The notes under the pieces are model-generated. The model searched no databases. It saw only the letters and a program-made list of their open reading frames with translations, and was not told where the DNA came from. A program made the position numbers and the translations under genes. From positions 43,138,761 to 43,202,760 of the forward strand of contig CM067306.1 in the NCBI GenBank assembly GCA_034231615.1: a stretch of DNA of 64,000 bases, given 5' to 3'. Positions 21,437 through 33,705 of this stretch are shown here, one piece after another. Each line of letters opens with the position of its first letter. Within the stretch, counting starts at the first letter, position 1. The stretch comes from Meghimatium bilineatum (taxonomy: Eukaryota; Mollusca; Gastropoda; Stylommatophora; Philomycidae).

Positions 21437-23230
21437 AGCTTACTCTCTCCTATCATCTTACTTTATGTTTTCTCTCTCCTATCAGCTTACTTTTTGTTTT
21501 ATCTCTCCTATCAGCTTACTTTGTTTTGTAATTTACTGGTCTTACTTTGCTCTGTGATTTAATCTCCATCAGTTTCCTTTCTCCATAATTCACTCTCCTA
21601 TCAGCTTACAATACTCTGTGCTTCACTGTCCCATCAACTTACTTTACTCTGTGTTTCACTCTTCTATCATCTTAATGTGTTCTGTGCTTCAACCCCCCCC
21701 CCCCCCTATAAGCGTACTTTGCTATGTGTTTGACTCTTCAATCAGAGTACAATGCTATGTGATTCACTATCCTTTCAGCTAAATTTGCACGGTGCTTCAC
21801 TCTATAATTAACTTTCTTTGCTTGATGCTACACTCTCCTATCAGCTTAATTTTCTGTGTTCTTCAACTCCTATCATCTCCTCCATGCTTCAATTCCTATC
21901 ATCTCATCCATGCTTCAATTCCTATCATCTCCTCCATGCTTCAATTCCTATCATCTCCTCCATGCTTCAATTCCTATCATCTCCTCCATGCTTCAATTCC
22001 TATCATCTCCTCCATGCTTCAACTCCTATCATCTCCTCCATGCTTCAACTCCAGTCAGCTTACTTTGTTTCATTTTAATTTACTCCACTCTTATTTATAT
22101 TAATTCACTATCCTAATAGTTTAATGTATTCTATGAATCATCTATCAATTTACTTTGTTCCGTGCTTAATCACCTATCAGCTTACTTTGTTCCGTGCTTA
22201 ATCACCTATCAGCTTACTTTGTTCCGTGCTTAATCATCTATCAGCTTACTTTGTTCCGTGCTTAATCATCTATCAGCTTACTTTGTTCCGTGCTTAATCA
22301 TCTATCAGCTTACTTTGTTCCGTGCTTAATCATCTATCAGCTTACTTTGTTCCGTGCTTAATCATCTATCAGCTTACTTTGTTCCGTGCTTAATCATCTA
22401 TCAGCTTACTTTGTTCCGTGCTTAATCATCTATCAGCTTACTTTGCTCTATACTTCACTCTCCTATTATATTACTTTGCTATTTGTTTCACTCTCTTATC
22501 AGCTTAATTTGCGATATGCCTCAAACTCTTATCAACTTACAATGCTCTATGCTTCACTCTTCAATGAGCTTACTTTGATCTGATCTTCATCTCCTATCAG
22601 CTTACAGTGTTCCATGAGTCACTCCCATATCAATATACAGTTCTCCGTGATTCACTCTCCTATCATCTTACAGTGCTCCGTGATTCACTCTCCTATCAGC
22701 TTACAATACTCTGTGATTCACTCTCCTATCAGCTTACACTACTCCGTGATTCACTCTGCTATAAATTTACAGTGCTCCGTGATTCACTCTCCTATCAGCT
22801 TACACTACTCCGTGATTCACTCTCCTATCAGCTTACAATACTCCGTGATTCACTCTCCTATCAGCTTACACTACTCCGTGATTCACTCTGCTATAAATTT
22901 ACAGTGCTCTGTGATTCACTCTCCTATCAGCTTACACTACTCCGTGATTCACTCTCCTATCAGCTTACACTACTCCGTGATTCACTCTCCTATCAGCTTA
23001 CACTACTCCGTGATTCACTCTCCTATCAGCTTACAATACTCCGTGATTCACTCTCCTATCAGCTTACAATGCTCCGTGATTCACTCTCCTATCAGCTTAC
23101 AATGCTCCGTGATTCACTCTGCTATAAATTTACAGTGCTCCGTGATTCACTCTCCTATCAGCTTACAATGCTCCGTGAGTCACTCTCCTATCAGCATACT
23201 TTATAATATGCTTCACTCCCTATCAATTTA
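21437..23230. repeat. 1.8-kb CTATCAGCTTAC satellite with locally homogenised subarrays
   Basis: Degenerate units built on CTATCAGCTTAC, a variable spacer and TTCACTCTC fill the region. Three subarrays are homogeneous: 26-bp units with CTCCTCCATGCTTCAATTCC at about 21868-22045, 32-bp units with CTTTGTTCCGTGCTTAATCA at about 22160-22440, and 33-bp units with CTCCGTGATTCACTCTCCTA at about 22640-23200. It is the same family as 13803-14246. The 33-bp part gives long open frames in two registers (for example 22607-23206), which are artefacts of a stop-free unit. Confidence 0.93.
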
Positions 23231-23865
23231 CCTTATTGGTGGGTAAGTACAATAATGTCCACAGTGTAGAGCCGTGTTAAATTAGCCCGCTGTGCTGATT
23301 TATAAATACTATATGCACTGGTCCCTGAGTTAAGAAAACACTAGGTACTAAAGACTACAGCTCCAAGGTACAACAAAAATGTCTTTTCAGCCACCATACA
23401 ATTAAATCAGAACTAGACACACAGACCGATACAACGTTTCCGACCTCTCGAGTACAGTGAGTTGTATCAGTGATACCGTACAAAAATACCAGCATCACAC
23501 AAATCGAATCAGAAGTACACGATTTGTGTACCGAACTAAAATATTTTCTGTACTAGAAACATAATTATGACGGCCTGATAGAAGCTGTAATTAAACGATA
23601 GATTGACATCACACAGTCCTGACAACGTATATTTTGTAGAAGAAGGAAAGTTGTCACGAGATGTACGGAAAGTATCAGATCAAAGTGAACAATCAGACGA
23701 TACACATATGATGTCATCTTTTGATTTTTGACCGTCATGGAGACGGACTTTGATCTATATTAGAATATTATTCGTAGGTCTATATGGAACATCAGGATGA
23801 AGAAATATATTCGTGGGGAAAAAAATCCAAATATAAGATCTCCAGAATAACTGTTGCATGTGCTT
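23231..23865. other. No recognised feature
   Basis: No coding or repeat family recognised. Confidence 0.5.
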
Positions 23866-24020
23866 TTTGTTATATATACATCTCACATTAGTTGATGTTT
23901 TCATGGTTGATTTATATATATCTCACATCGGATGAACTGTGTTCATTGTTGATTTATATATATCTCACATCGGATGAACTGTGTTAATTATTGATTTATA
24001 TATATCTCACATCAGACCTG
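23866..24020. repeat. 42-bp tandem repeat, about 3.5 units
   Basis: Units of TTTATATATATCTCACATCG plus GATGAACTGTGTTCATTGTTGA. Confidence 0.9.
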
Positions 24021-24349
24021 GTTAAATTTCCGTTTGTTGCGTTATGATTTTGCCTTCTATTATCAGATTTTCCATGCGTTGTGTATTTATATATATATGG
24101 CAGGCGCCCCCCCCCCACAGATTGCATGTCATAATGTTGTTAAAAGAATCAGCTATCTTCACCGTCACATAACCTTACCACTTGCTGAATCATTGTTTTC
24201 GTGGACTATAGTATTCTCATTTCGAAATAAGAAATTCTCATTGCTTCTACTTTACTGTTTCCATGTTTCACATTCAGAAATTGATTGCTCACAGTATCCA
24301 TTGAGAATTTCTAGACACACGTGATTGTCCATTGCTTTCCGGAGGCAAA

Positions 24350-24392
24350 CTTCTTCTTGTGCGTTCGTTATCAAACTCCTGCAGATTACAGA
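24350..24392 (-). repeat. SINE-1 3' end fragment
   Basis: CTTCTTCTTGTGCGTTCGTT followed by ATCAAACTCCTGCAGATTAC is the reverse complement of the SINE-1 tail region. Confidence 0.6.
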
Positions 24393-24709
24393 TCTATCAC
24401 AATATGACGTCAAAATAGAAACATGGCCTATTGACCAAAAAAAATAAAATAAAAAAATAAAAAAATAACGAAATATATAAAGAATTATATAAATAAATAT
24501 GAAATGTCACAAATATGACATCCCTAGTGACGATCATAGAACCCCCAGGGGGAAGTACCGATTTGTTACTCTTGTTCCCTGCAGGGCTGTGGAGTTTGAC
24601 TTTCAACTGAAGATGTCTGTTTTTCTAGGATTCATGTTTATTAATGGGGAAATATTCCAGATCATTAGCACGGTTCAGATATCTGTTTGACTAAATGTGG
24701 CCTTAAAGT

Positions 24710-25033
24710 GTAATTTGGCAGTAAAGTGTAATGTGTCTGTAAAGTGCAGTGTGTCTGTAAAGTGTAATGTGTATGTAAAGTGTAATGTGTATGTAAAGTG
24801 TAATGTGTATGTAAAGTGTAATACGTCTGTAAAGTTTAATGTGGCTGTAAAGTGTAATGTACCTGTAAAGTTTAATGTGCCTGTAAAGTGTAATGTGGCT
24901 GTAAAGTGTATTGTGGCTATAAAGTTTAATGTTCCTGTAAAGTGTAATGTGTCTGTAAAGTGTAATGTGCTGTAAAGTGTAATGTGGCTGTCAAGTGTAA
25001 TGTGTAATGTGTCTGTAAAGTGGAATATGGCTG
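24710..25033. repeat. 18-bp tandem array, about 18 units
   Basis: Units of GTAAAGTGTAATGTGTCT repeat, with substitutions mostly in the last three bases. The period is a multiple of three, giving open frames with VKCNVS on one strand and TLHFTD on the other. Confidence 0.95.
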
Positions 25034-25309
25034 TAGGGTGCAAAGTGATGAACTGCACAGTCTTGTATTCCGAAGGACAATTTGTCCTGGATTTCTTGCA
25101 ATCACGCGGCACGCTTCTGATGTATCAGTCCAATAGCAGTCCATCCGTGCGTTCTCATCAGGTTTCGCCGCAGCATCGGTCATGAAAACTAGTCGTCAGC
25201 TCCCACCCACGACAAATCACCTATACAACATACATGGTGGGAATTAGTGTTACTTTCATTAACTCCTCTATCAGGCCATGCAACACTCGTAATAAAATAT
25301 ATAGCTAGT

Positions 25310-25395
25310 ACTGGATTCTGTAATCACACTTGAGTCGAAATCAGATTCTATAATAGCACTTGAATCGAAATCAGATTCTGTAATCACACTTAAAA
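25310..25395. repeat. 30-bp satellite, 3 units (left outlier)
   Basis: Units of GTAATCACACTTGAGTCGAA plus ATCAGATTCT, identical in type to the large array at 29518-30095. Confidence 0.92.
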
Positions 25396-25469
25396 ACCAT
25401 CCTCCAACTACAAACTTTCTGGTGAAAAACAAAAACAATAAAATTATACTCTCAACAAGCCCCAGACAG

Positions 25470-26689
25470 ATAGATGGGCAGAACATTTCAAAGAGCTTTT
25501 AGATACAATGTTGCCAAATTTTGAAATGGAAGAAATCATGCCTTCATTAAATGCATTACTCGACAACATCTCATTAAATCAAACGAAACAAGTCATCAAG
25601 AAATAAAAAAAACAAAAAGGCCTGTGGAAATGATGAAATCTCGGGTGAAATGCTAATAGCAGCAGTCGACAACTCCTTGGGCCACCGACTTGATATAATG
25701 AATGCTGTATGGCAGACAGAATCCCATCCAAAAGACTGGAAAGATGGTATAATCTTCATACTACCGAAAAAAGGAGACCTTTCAGACTGCAACAACTGGC
25801 GTGGAATTAATTTACTATCAATCCCAGGAAAACTGTTTTGTAGCACCGTATTGGAAAGAATGAAAATAGCTGTTGATCAAAGACTTAGAGAAGAACAAAC
25901 CGGCTTTAGACCTAACGGATCACGTGCAGACCCCATCTTCACTCTTAGAAATATTATATAAAATTTAATTGAATTTCAAACTCCTTTAGTAATTAACTTA
26001 CACAAATTCCAAAAGGCATTCGACAGTATACACAGACCGGCACTATTGGAAATCCTAAAGATCTATGGATTCCAAATAAAATATATAAACTTCATCAAAG
26101 CTCTTTACCAAGAAGCAACCTGTTGCGTACGAAAAGAAACATAAAATTCAGAATGGTTCAATGTCCACACAGGAGTGAAACAGGGTTACGTATTATCGCC
26201 AATTCTATTTGGATAGCTGTCGATTGGATCGTGCGTAAAACCATTCAAGATGAAAAGCAGAACCATGATCCATTCTAGATTTCCAGCAGGATGTAATCCA
26301 GAGAATGGAAATGAGTTGTTTCGCCGTTTTATTTACGCCAATGGCCCGACACATCCGTATTCGGTGGGATCCAATGGCTCAAAAACAACACTTTAACTGA
26401 CCTTGCTTTTGCAGATGATATTGTACTCTTAAACTCTACTCATCAACAAACACAATATATAAGCAATAAATTATGCACACTCGCAGATAAAATAGGCTTC
26501 CATATCAACACATTCAAATAACAAATCACGGAGCTTACCATTTCAACAAATAACAGCTAAGTAAACAATCAAATAAAGGAAAAAGTCTCAAATTTTAATT
26601 ACTTGGGAACCTGAATGTTTGTTGATGGAGACTCAACGAAAGAAATAAATACATGCATAGCAGTTGCAGCTAGCACATTGACTAGCACT

Positions 26690-26690
<1 letters not shown>
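25470..26690 (+). mobile_element. LINE-G reverse transcriptase, degenerate and split by SINE-1
   Basis: RT motifs in order: RWAEHFKELLD; after a frameshift NNWRGINLLSIPGKLF, EEQTGFRPNGS, INLHKFQKAFDSIHRP with the first catalytic aspartate, HTGVKQGYVLSPILFG, and after the SINE insertion (26282-26375) TDLAFADDIVLL with the two catalytic aspartates, then NFNYLGT. The stretch 25650-25961 is continuously open; other parts have stops and shifts. The thumb end merges into the tetranucleotide array at 26690, so no 3' tail of its own is visible. Confidence 0.88.
26282..26375 (-). repeat. SINE-1 fragment inside LINE-G RT
   Basis: CCAGCAGGATGTAATCCAGA, GAATGGAAATGAGTTGTTTC and ATGGCCCGACACATCCG match the reverse complement of the SINE-1 copy at 40641-40806. 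It sits between the palm motifs of the LINE-G RT. Confidence 0.75.
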
Positions 26691-27219
<529 letters not shown>

Positions 27220-29085
27220 ACTTTGTGGCCTTTGTTTGCCTTGCGACGTCAGGGCTGAATGAGTTCTGTGGAGATTACCTTTTGTGCTGTTTGTAAGCTT
27301 GTTCCGGTGGCTTCTTTTAGTTCTGTGATCCATCTATTACATTGTCTGCCTCTGGTTTTATAGCCGTGATGTCATGTGCCATGGTCATTTGTCGCATGAT
27401 ATCTGTTGGTGATCAGGAAGCGTGTGAAAACCCCTTGATCTGTTGTCTTTTGATGTGTTGAATACTGGTATTGTTTTGGTTATCGGTCTGATGTTATCGT
27501 TTCTAATTCTCATGACACTCCGAGTATTCTTCGCAGATATGTCATTTCTGCTGTCACTATTTTTCATATGTCTTGAGCTGTCATTGTCCAGGTTTGGCAC
27601 TGTTAGCACAGTGATGGAATAATAATAATAATAGTCTTGTATAATGCAACTTTAGTGTCTATGTTTACACTTTTGTTCTTGAAAATATGTGTCATCTGTC
27701 TTACGATCCAGTATGTTTTGTTGCATGTATTTTGCATCTCTTTACTGTTTTCCCAATACACTCGATACAATGCTTCCTAAGTAAATGAACCCATTTACCT
27801 GTTTAAGGTGTTTATTATCGATGGAGATAGTGATATTATCAGATAATTCTTTCTTTCTTTGCTATTGCCAATATTTTGGTCTTTTCAATATTAATCTACA
27901 TGTTGAATTTTTTAAATGTTGTTTGGAGTCTGTTCATATATTCTTCCAATTGTTATTCTGATGTCGCTATTAGTACTTGACGTCTGCAAAGGGTAATCTG
28001 TTAAATTTGTCTTTTATGTTATCTTCTTCGTTGGTACTGGTTATTTTACAGATGTGGTCGAAATATGTTATAAAAAGTAGAGAGGATAGGACACACCACT
28101 GGCGAACTCCTGATTGAATTAGGAACTTATTGGAAACTCTTGCATTTGTTCTTACTTCACATTGGCTATTACCATAAATACCCTTGCATATATTGATTAA
28201 ATGTTCTGGTACTTCGTATATTGATAGTGTTTTCCATAGCTGTTGTGTGTCTACTCTGTCGAATGCCGTTTCTTGTTCGATGAATGCGATATATAATTCT
28301 TTGTTGTTTTCCTTGGCTCTTTCTGTTAGCTGTCTAAGTGTAAAGATATCATATGTACAGCTTTTTTTCTTACGGAAACCCATTTGGGTGTTTTTAATTT
28401 GTGGTTCAATGCATGATCGTAATTGTTGTTCTAATATTTTGTAAATTTTGTTTCCTGTGTGGTTTAGTAAGGATATCCCTCTGTATTTTGTGCAGCTACT
28501 CTTCTTGCATATTTTGTAATATATGTATTTTGTCTCCGAACGGTCCATATCAACTCCATATCTTTCTGGTCCCAAGTGTGCGTTGAAATCTCCTTAATAC
28601 ATATACCTTTTCTTCTGTGTTATTGTTGTTTATTCGATTAATTATGTTATCAAAAAGTTCTTCTCTTTCCGTTTCGTTGTTGTGTGCATTAAAGGGTGCG
28701 TATGTTTGAATGAATGATGTTTTTGTTGTCTATGGTAACGGTTTTCGCGATCAACCTTTCCATCACAAAAGTCGTGTTTATGAAATTTTTGGACACCGCG
28801 GGTTCAAGGATAAAGCTAAACTATATTTTGCTTTCGTATTCGGGTGTACACCAAAGTAGATTAATGTGTAGTCTTTGTATAGTTTTTTCTTGCCTTTGCC
28901 CTTAATTCTTGTGTATGCTAATTCTAGTAGTTTGATATTTCCTTTTTTCCATCTCTTCTATTAGATCTACAGCTTTATTCTTTAATCAGCAGATGTTATT
29001 GGATCCAAATTTTATCGTTTTTCGTTTGGTCGTCTCCTGAGAACTCTTCATTTTCTATGAGCAGTGTGTTTCATTGCTGTCTATT
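27220..29085 (-). mobile_element. LINE-F: endonuclease plus RT, dead copy
   Basis: Reading downward from 29085 the minus strand gives an AP-endonuclease (FGSNNIC, DLIEEMEKRKYQ, FIQTYAPFNAHN-type motif, and GDFNAHLGPERYGVDMD in a shifted frame near 28575). RT follows in 27970-28575: YRGISLLNHTGNKIYKILEQ, IAFIEQETAFDRVDT, IQSGVRQWCVLSSLLF. The active site reads PFADVKY instead of F-A-D-D (about 27975-27992), so the second catalytic aspartate is lost. Thumb and tail remnants (FIYLGS, AEMTYLRRILGVS, KTRGRQCNRWITELKEAT) continue to 27220. Many shifts and stops. Confidence 0.85.
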
Positions 29086-29244
29086 TGCTAGATCTGACAC
29101 ACAGCGTTGTTTCAGAGTTTCAAAATAGTTACACAGTGTTCTAACCAGATGTTCTAATCACATTCAGATGTAGAAATTCGGAAACTGGTGAACATAAAAT
29201 GAAGCGATTACGTCACAAATAGTGATTTAAGAAACAAAACACAC

Positions 29245-29517
29245 AAATAATATGTTTCAAACGTCATAAGAAAACGCAGATAGAAATACCTGGGCCATGT
29301 TTTAAGACTAGATGAAAACAGAATAAACCAACAAGCCCTTATATGGACATCTGAGGGTAAAAGAAAGCAAGCAAGGCTTAAGGCAACCCTAAAAAAACAC
29401 CATACTTGGAGAAATAACAGGCTGCAAAACCATACAAGAACTAAAACTACAGGCAGTGGACCGCAACACACGGAGAATCAAAACATACGCCCGGAACGAA
29501 AGGAACAAACTAACTAA
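29245..29517 (+). mobile_element. LINE-E C-terminal tail fragment
   Basis: The frame encodes KYLGHVLRLDENRINQQALI, then W-T-S-E-G-K-R-K and, after a shift, a tail with LQAVDRNTRRIKTY. This pattern (GHVLR, A-L-x-W, G-K-R) is the C-terminal end after RT in many LINEs. It is 5' truncated and abuts the 30-bp satellite. Confidence 0.75.
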
Positions 29518-30095
29518 ATTAATCACACTTGAGTCGAAATCAGATTCTGTAGTCACAAGTAAGTCGAAATCAGATTCTATAATCACACTTGAACACTTGA
29601 GTCGAAATCAGATTCTGTAGTCACAAGTAAGTCGAAATCAGATTCTATAATCACACTTGAACACTTGAGTCTAAATCAGATTCTATAATCACACTTGAAC
29701 ACTTGAGTCGAAATCAGATTCTATAATCACATTTGAATACTTGAGTCGAAATCAGATTATGATTACACGTAAGTTGAAATCAGATTTTATAATAACATTT
29801 GAATCGAAATCAGATTCTGTAATCACAATTCAGCCGAAATCAGATTCTGTAAGCACATTTGAATACTCGAGTCGAAATCAGATTATTTAATTACACTCGA
29901 GTCCAAATCAGATTATGTAATCACACTTGATTTGAAATCATATTTTGCAATCATACTTGAGTCGAAATCAGATTCTGTTATCATAATTGAGCTGAAATCA
30001 GATTCTGTAATATCATTTGAGCCGAGATCAGATTCTGTAGTCACAATTGAGCTGAAATCAAATTCTGTAATTACACTTGAGCCGAAACCATATTT
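29518..30095. repeat. 30-bp satellite array, about 19 units
   Basis: Units of AATCACACTTGAGTCGAAAT plus CAGATTCTGT, some with an extra ACTTGAAC insertion (29587, 29663, 29693). It is the same family as 25310-25395. Confidence 0.95.
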
Positions 30096-30244
30096 GGCAA
30101 AAAGCGCAAGCCGTTGTCAATTGAAGAGCTCGTATTTATAAATTCAATCAATCAAGCATTTAAAGAACAAGTTAGATTCGTTAGATTATGGAATTAAAAT
30201 GATTACTATGTGATATTCACAACTTAACTCTGGCTGTATTAAAA

Positions 30245-30860
30245 CGAATGATCAACATTCATAGAATATTTTTAAATACAGAAGATCCTGCATATGGACA
30301 ATCCAAAACTGAATTAAAATTAAGACTGGAAATAGCATTAGCTTCTATGCCAAGACTAAATCTTATATGGGAAAGGAATATCAGTGTTGGAGTGAAGATA
30401 AACATGTATAAGTCACCATTGTGTTGTACTGTTGTGAGAGTAAAATTCCAGTCGCAATATATGGTTGTGAAACATGGGCAATGACATTCATTTGCAATGG
30501 AAAAGAAAATATCGGCATTCGAAATGAAATGTTATAGACAAGTGTTAAGAATATCATGGAAAGAAAGACGAACCAACGCAGATGTTCACAAAGATCTGAA
30601 CAAAGAAGAAAACTGGTTCCTCAAAACTATAAACAAAATACAAACTAATATATTTCTAACATATATAGAGACACAACGGTTTTGAAAAATTAATCATGGA
30701 GGGGAAATGTTCCGGGATAGAGAATAAGAGGCAGAACAAGACTACAATGGATACAGACTATCATATACCTTCTGAATATGACGATAGAAGAATCTACGCA
30801 GCTTGCACAGAACTGACAGACTTACAGAGTGGTGGTGAGGACAACGTTCTGTAAAGGACA
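30245..30860 (+). mobile_element. LINE thumb and C-terminal tail fragment
   Basis: Frames give YGQSKTELKLRLEIALASM, VAIYGCETWA, SAFEMKCYRQVLRISWKERR and TNADVHKDLNKEENW, then EKLIMEGKCSG and a degenerate basic tail. This is the region after the RT palm in LINE-A-like elements. Several shifts. The fragment ends against an (AG)n run that may be part of its 3' boundary. Confidence 0.75.
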
Positions 30861-30867
30861 TTTCACA

Positions 30868-30868
30868 C

Positions 30869-30904
<36 letters not shown>
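30868..30904. repeat. (AG)n microsatellite
   Basis: GA dinucleotide run of about 36 bases with one AAAG interruption. Confidence 0.95.
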
Positions 30905-31590
30905 TTGTAAGAGTTGGACCCTCACTGCAGACATAAAGAGACGGATACATGCCTTCGTATATAAGTGTAATTGGCGAGTTGTGTGCACATTCTATGGAAG
31001 AGTAGGCGACAAATGTACGTAAGAAATCAAATCAAGAATCTGACAGGTTGACAAGAATCACTATTGTAAATATTAAGAAAGACGACATAAACCTGCACGG
31101 TGTCAACATTTATCCCGACATATTTCCTGTACAAAAACCATATTTTAGGATACAAACGAAAGTAGAAGAAGCAGAGAACAAAGACAATTATTGGAAGACA
31201 ATATCAAAGATTTGACAGATGAAGACTTTACCACAATTTTTCGTCTCGCTGAAAATATATATCGCAAGAAGACTGATTTGTTTTGAGGCAAATAATGTGT
31301 CATCACCCTGAAAAGTTATAGGACTGCAGATGCACTTGTGTGTTTTAGGGTAAACAATTAGATACGATGCTGACAAGTTATGGGACTATGGATGGACTTG
31401 AGTGTTTTGAGGCAAACATTGTGTTACGATGTTGACAGGTTATGGGAATATGGATGGAGTTATGGTAAATACGAATATACATATGCTTTTTTTCTATGGA
31501 TGTCGACAAATTCTAATCTCATTAACACAAACGACAAAAGGCTGCTCGTAGTTTTCAAGATATGATAACAACTCAACTAAGATTGCAGAT
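30905..31590. other. No recognised feature
   Basis: A 60-bp imperfect duplication is visible around 31280-31460 (GAGGCAAA...GATGCTGACAAGTTATGG...ACTGCAGATG type), otherwise nothing. Confidence 0.45.
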
Positions 31591-31591
31591 A

Positions 31592-32395
31592 TGCGAACAT
31601 ATCTCGAAGATAGGCAAACATATCTCAAAGATAGGCGAACATATTTCAAAGATAGGCGAACATACCTCAAAGATAGGCGAACATATCTCAAAGATAGACA
31701 AACATATCTCAAAGATACGCGAACATATCTCAAAGATAGGCAAACATATCTCAAAGATAGGCGAACATATTTCAAAGATAAGCAAACATATATCAAAGAT
31801 AGGCGAACATATCTCAAAGATAGGCGAACATATCTCAAAGATAGGCGAACATATCTCAAAGATACGCGAACATATCTCAAAGATAGACAAACATATCTCA
31901 AAGATAGGCGAACATATTTCAAAGATAGGCGAACATACCTCAAAGATAGGCAAACATATCTCAAAGATAGGCGAACATATCTCAAAGATAGGCGAACATA
32001 TCTCAAAGATAGGCGAACATATCTCAAAGATTCGCGAACATATCTCAAAGATAGACAAACATATCTCAAAGATAGGCGAACATATTTCAAAGATAGGCGA
32101 ACATACCTCAAAGATAGGCAAACATATCTCAAAGATAGGCGAACATATCTCAAAGATAGGCGAACATATCTCAAAGATAGGCAAACATATCTCAAAGATA
32201 CGCGAACATATCTCAAAGATAGACAAACATATCTCAAAGATAGGCAAACATATTTCAAAGATAGGCGAACATACCTCAAAGATAGGCAAACATATCTCAA
32301 AGATAGGCGAACATATCTCAACGATAGGCAAACATATCTCAAAGATAGGCGAACATACCTCAAAGATAGGCGAACATATCTCAAAGATAGAATCT
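31592..32395. repeat. 21-bp tandem array, about 38 units, with higher-order pattern
   Basis: Units of AGGCGAACATATCTCAAAGA plus T, with variants CGCGAAC, GGCAAAC, GACAAAC, ATTTCAAAG and ACCTCAAAG. The rare GATACGCGAAC or GATTCGCGAAC variant starts at 31714, 31861, 32029 and 32197, spacings of 147, 168 and 168 bases (7, 8 and 8 units), with similar variant order in each block. Open frames of 250-317 codons on both strands follow from the stop-free 21-bp unit. Confidence 0.96.
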
Positions 32396-32849
32396 CAATT
32401 ATAGTTTATGTGGCATGTTCCGTTTTACTTTGTCACCTGAAATACAATTTATCAATTACACATGTGATGGCAGCACAAACATTTCGTGACAAAACATTAA
32501 GGCACATCCGATGTCTTGATTCACATGAAGTGTCATCAAAATGAATCGCTACTTGACAAATGGCTCGTCTAAGGAACGTTCAATCGTCTGTTGCTTGATT
32601 TCATTCAGTGTTTGAAGCCAGAAAATGTTGAGTTTTGTTCTAAGTGATTTATTCCAACGATTGTCAAAAACAGTCTAGCTTGCATCTGATGTGAAGTTTT
32701 ATGGTCTCGACATTTAGCTTTGCTGTAAGAATTTCTTTAAATTCCTCCAACTCTTCGTGGATGTGACGCTGTCATTCACTCCGTTCTAATCAACTTTTCT
32801 TAGCTGGTAGGAAGGATGTACAAAGTATGTGTTTATAGAGTGTGTGAGA
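32396..32849. other. No recognised feature
   Basis: Nothing recognisable. Confidence 0.45.
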
Positions 32850-33705
32850 CAATATGTTACATAGTGGGTGAGGCTGTATGCTACATAGTGGATGAGACGG
32901 AATGTTACATAATGTGTGAGACTGAATGTTACATAGTGTGTGAGACTGAATGTTACATAGTGTGTGAGTGTATGTTACATAGTGTGTGAGTGTATGTTAC
33001 ATATTGTGTGAGTGTGTGTTACATAGTGTGTGAGACTGTATGTTACATAGTGTGTGAGTGTATGTTACATAGTGTGTGAGTGTATGTTACATAGTGTGTG
33101 AGTGTATGTTACATATTGTGTGAGTGTATGTTACATAGTGTGTGAGACTGTATGTTACATAGTGTGTGAGACTGTATGTTACATAGTGTGTGAGTGTATG
33201 TTACATAGTGTGTGAGAATGTATGTTACATAGTGTGTGAGTGTATGTTACATAGTGTGTGAGACTGTATGTTACACAGTGTGTGAGACTGTATGTTACAT
33301 AGTGTGTGAGACTGTATGTTACATAGTGTGTGAGTGTATGTTACATAGTGTGTGAGACTGTATGTTACATAGTGTGTGAGTGTATGTTACATAGTGTGTG
33401 AGACTGTATGTTACATAGTGTGAGAGACTGTATGTTACATAGTGTGTAAGACTATATGTTACATAGTGTGTGAGACTGTATGTTAGATAATGTGAGAGAC
33501 TGTGATATAGAGTGCGTGAGACTGTATGTTACAGTGTATGTAGGACATTGTGTTATAGGGTGTATGAGATTATGTGTTACAGAGTAAGAGTGTGTGTTAC
33601 AGAGTGTATGAGACTGTGTGTTACGGAGTGTATGAGTATGTGTTATAGAGTGTATGAGATTATGTGCTACAGAGTGTATGAGATTATGTGCTACAGAGTG
33701 TATGA
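32850..33705. repeat. Mixed 22/24-bp tandem array
   Basis: Two unit types alternate irregularly: TGTGTGAGACTGTATGTTAC plus ATAG (24 bp) and TGTGTGAGTGTATGTTACAT plus AG (22 bp). The right edge (33500-33705) is diverged, with GTATGAGATTATGTG units. Confidence 0.95.

Noticed and set aside
22607-23246. Two overlapping 200-codon frames with 11-residue repeats
   Set aside because: Generated by the 33-bp satellite, open in two frames at once, which is expected of a stop-free repeat.
31494-32544. Four overlapping open frames of 250-317 codons on both strands
   Set aside because: All derive from the stop-free 21-bp unit. No start context, domain or non-repetitive core.
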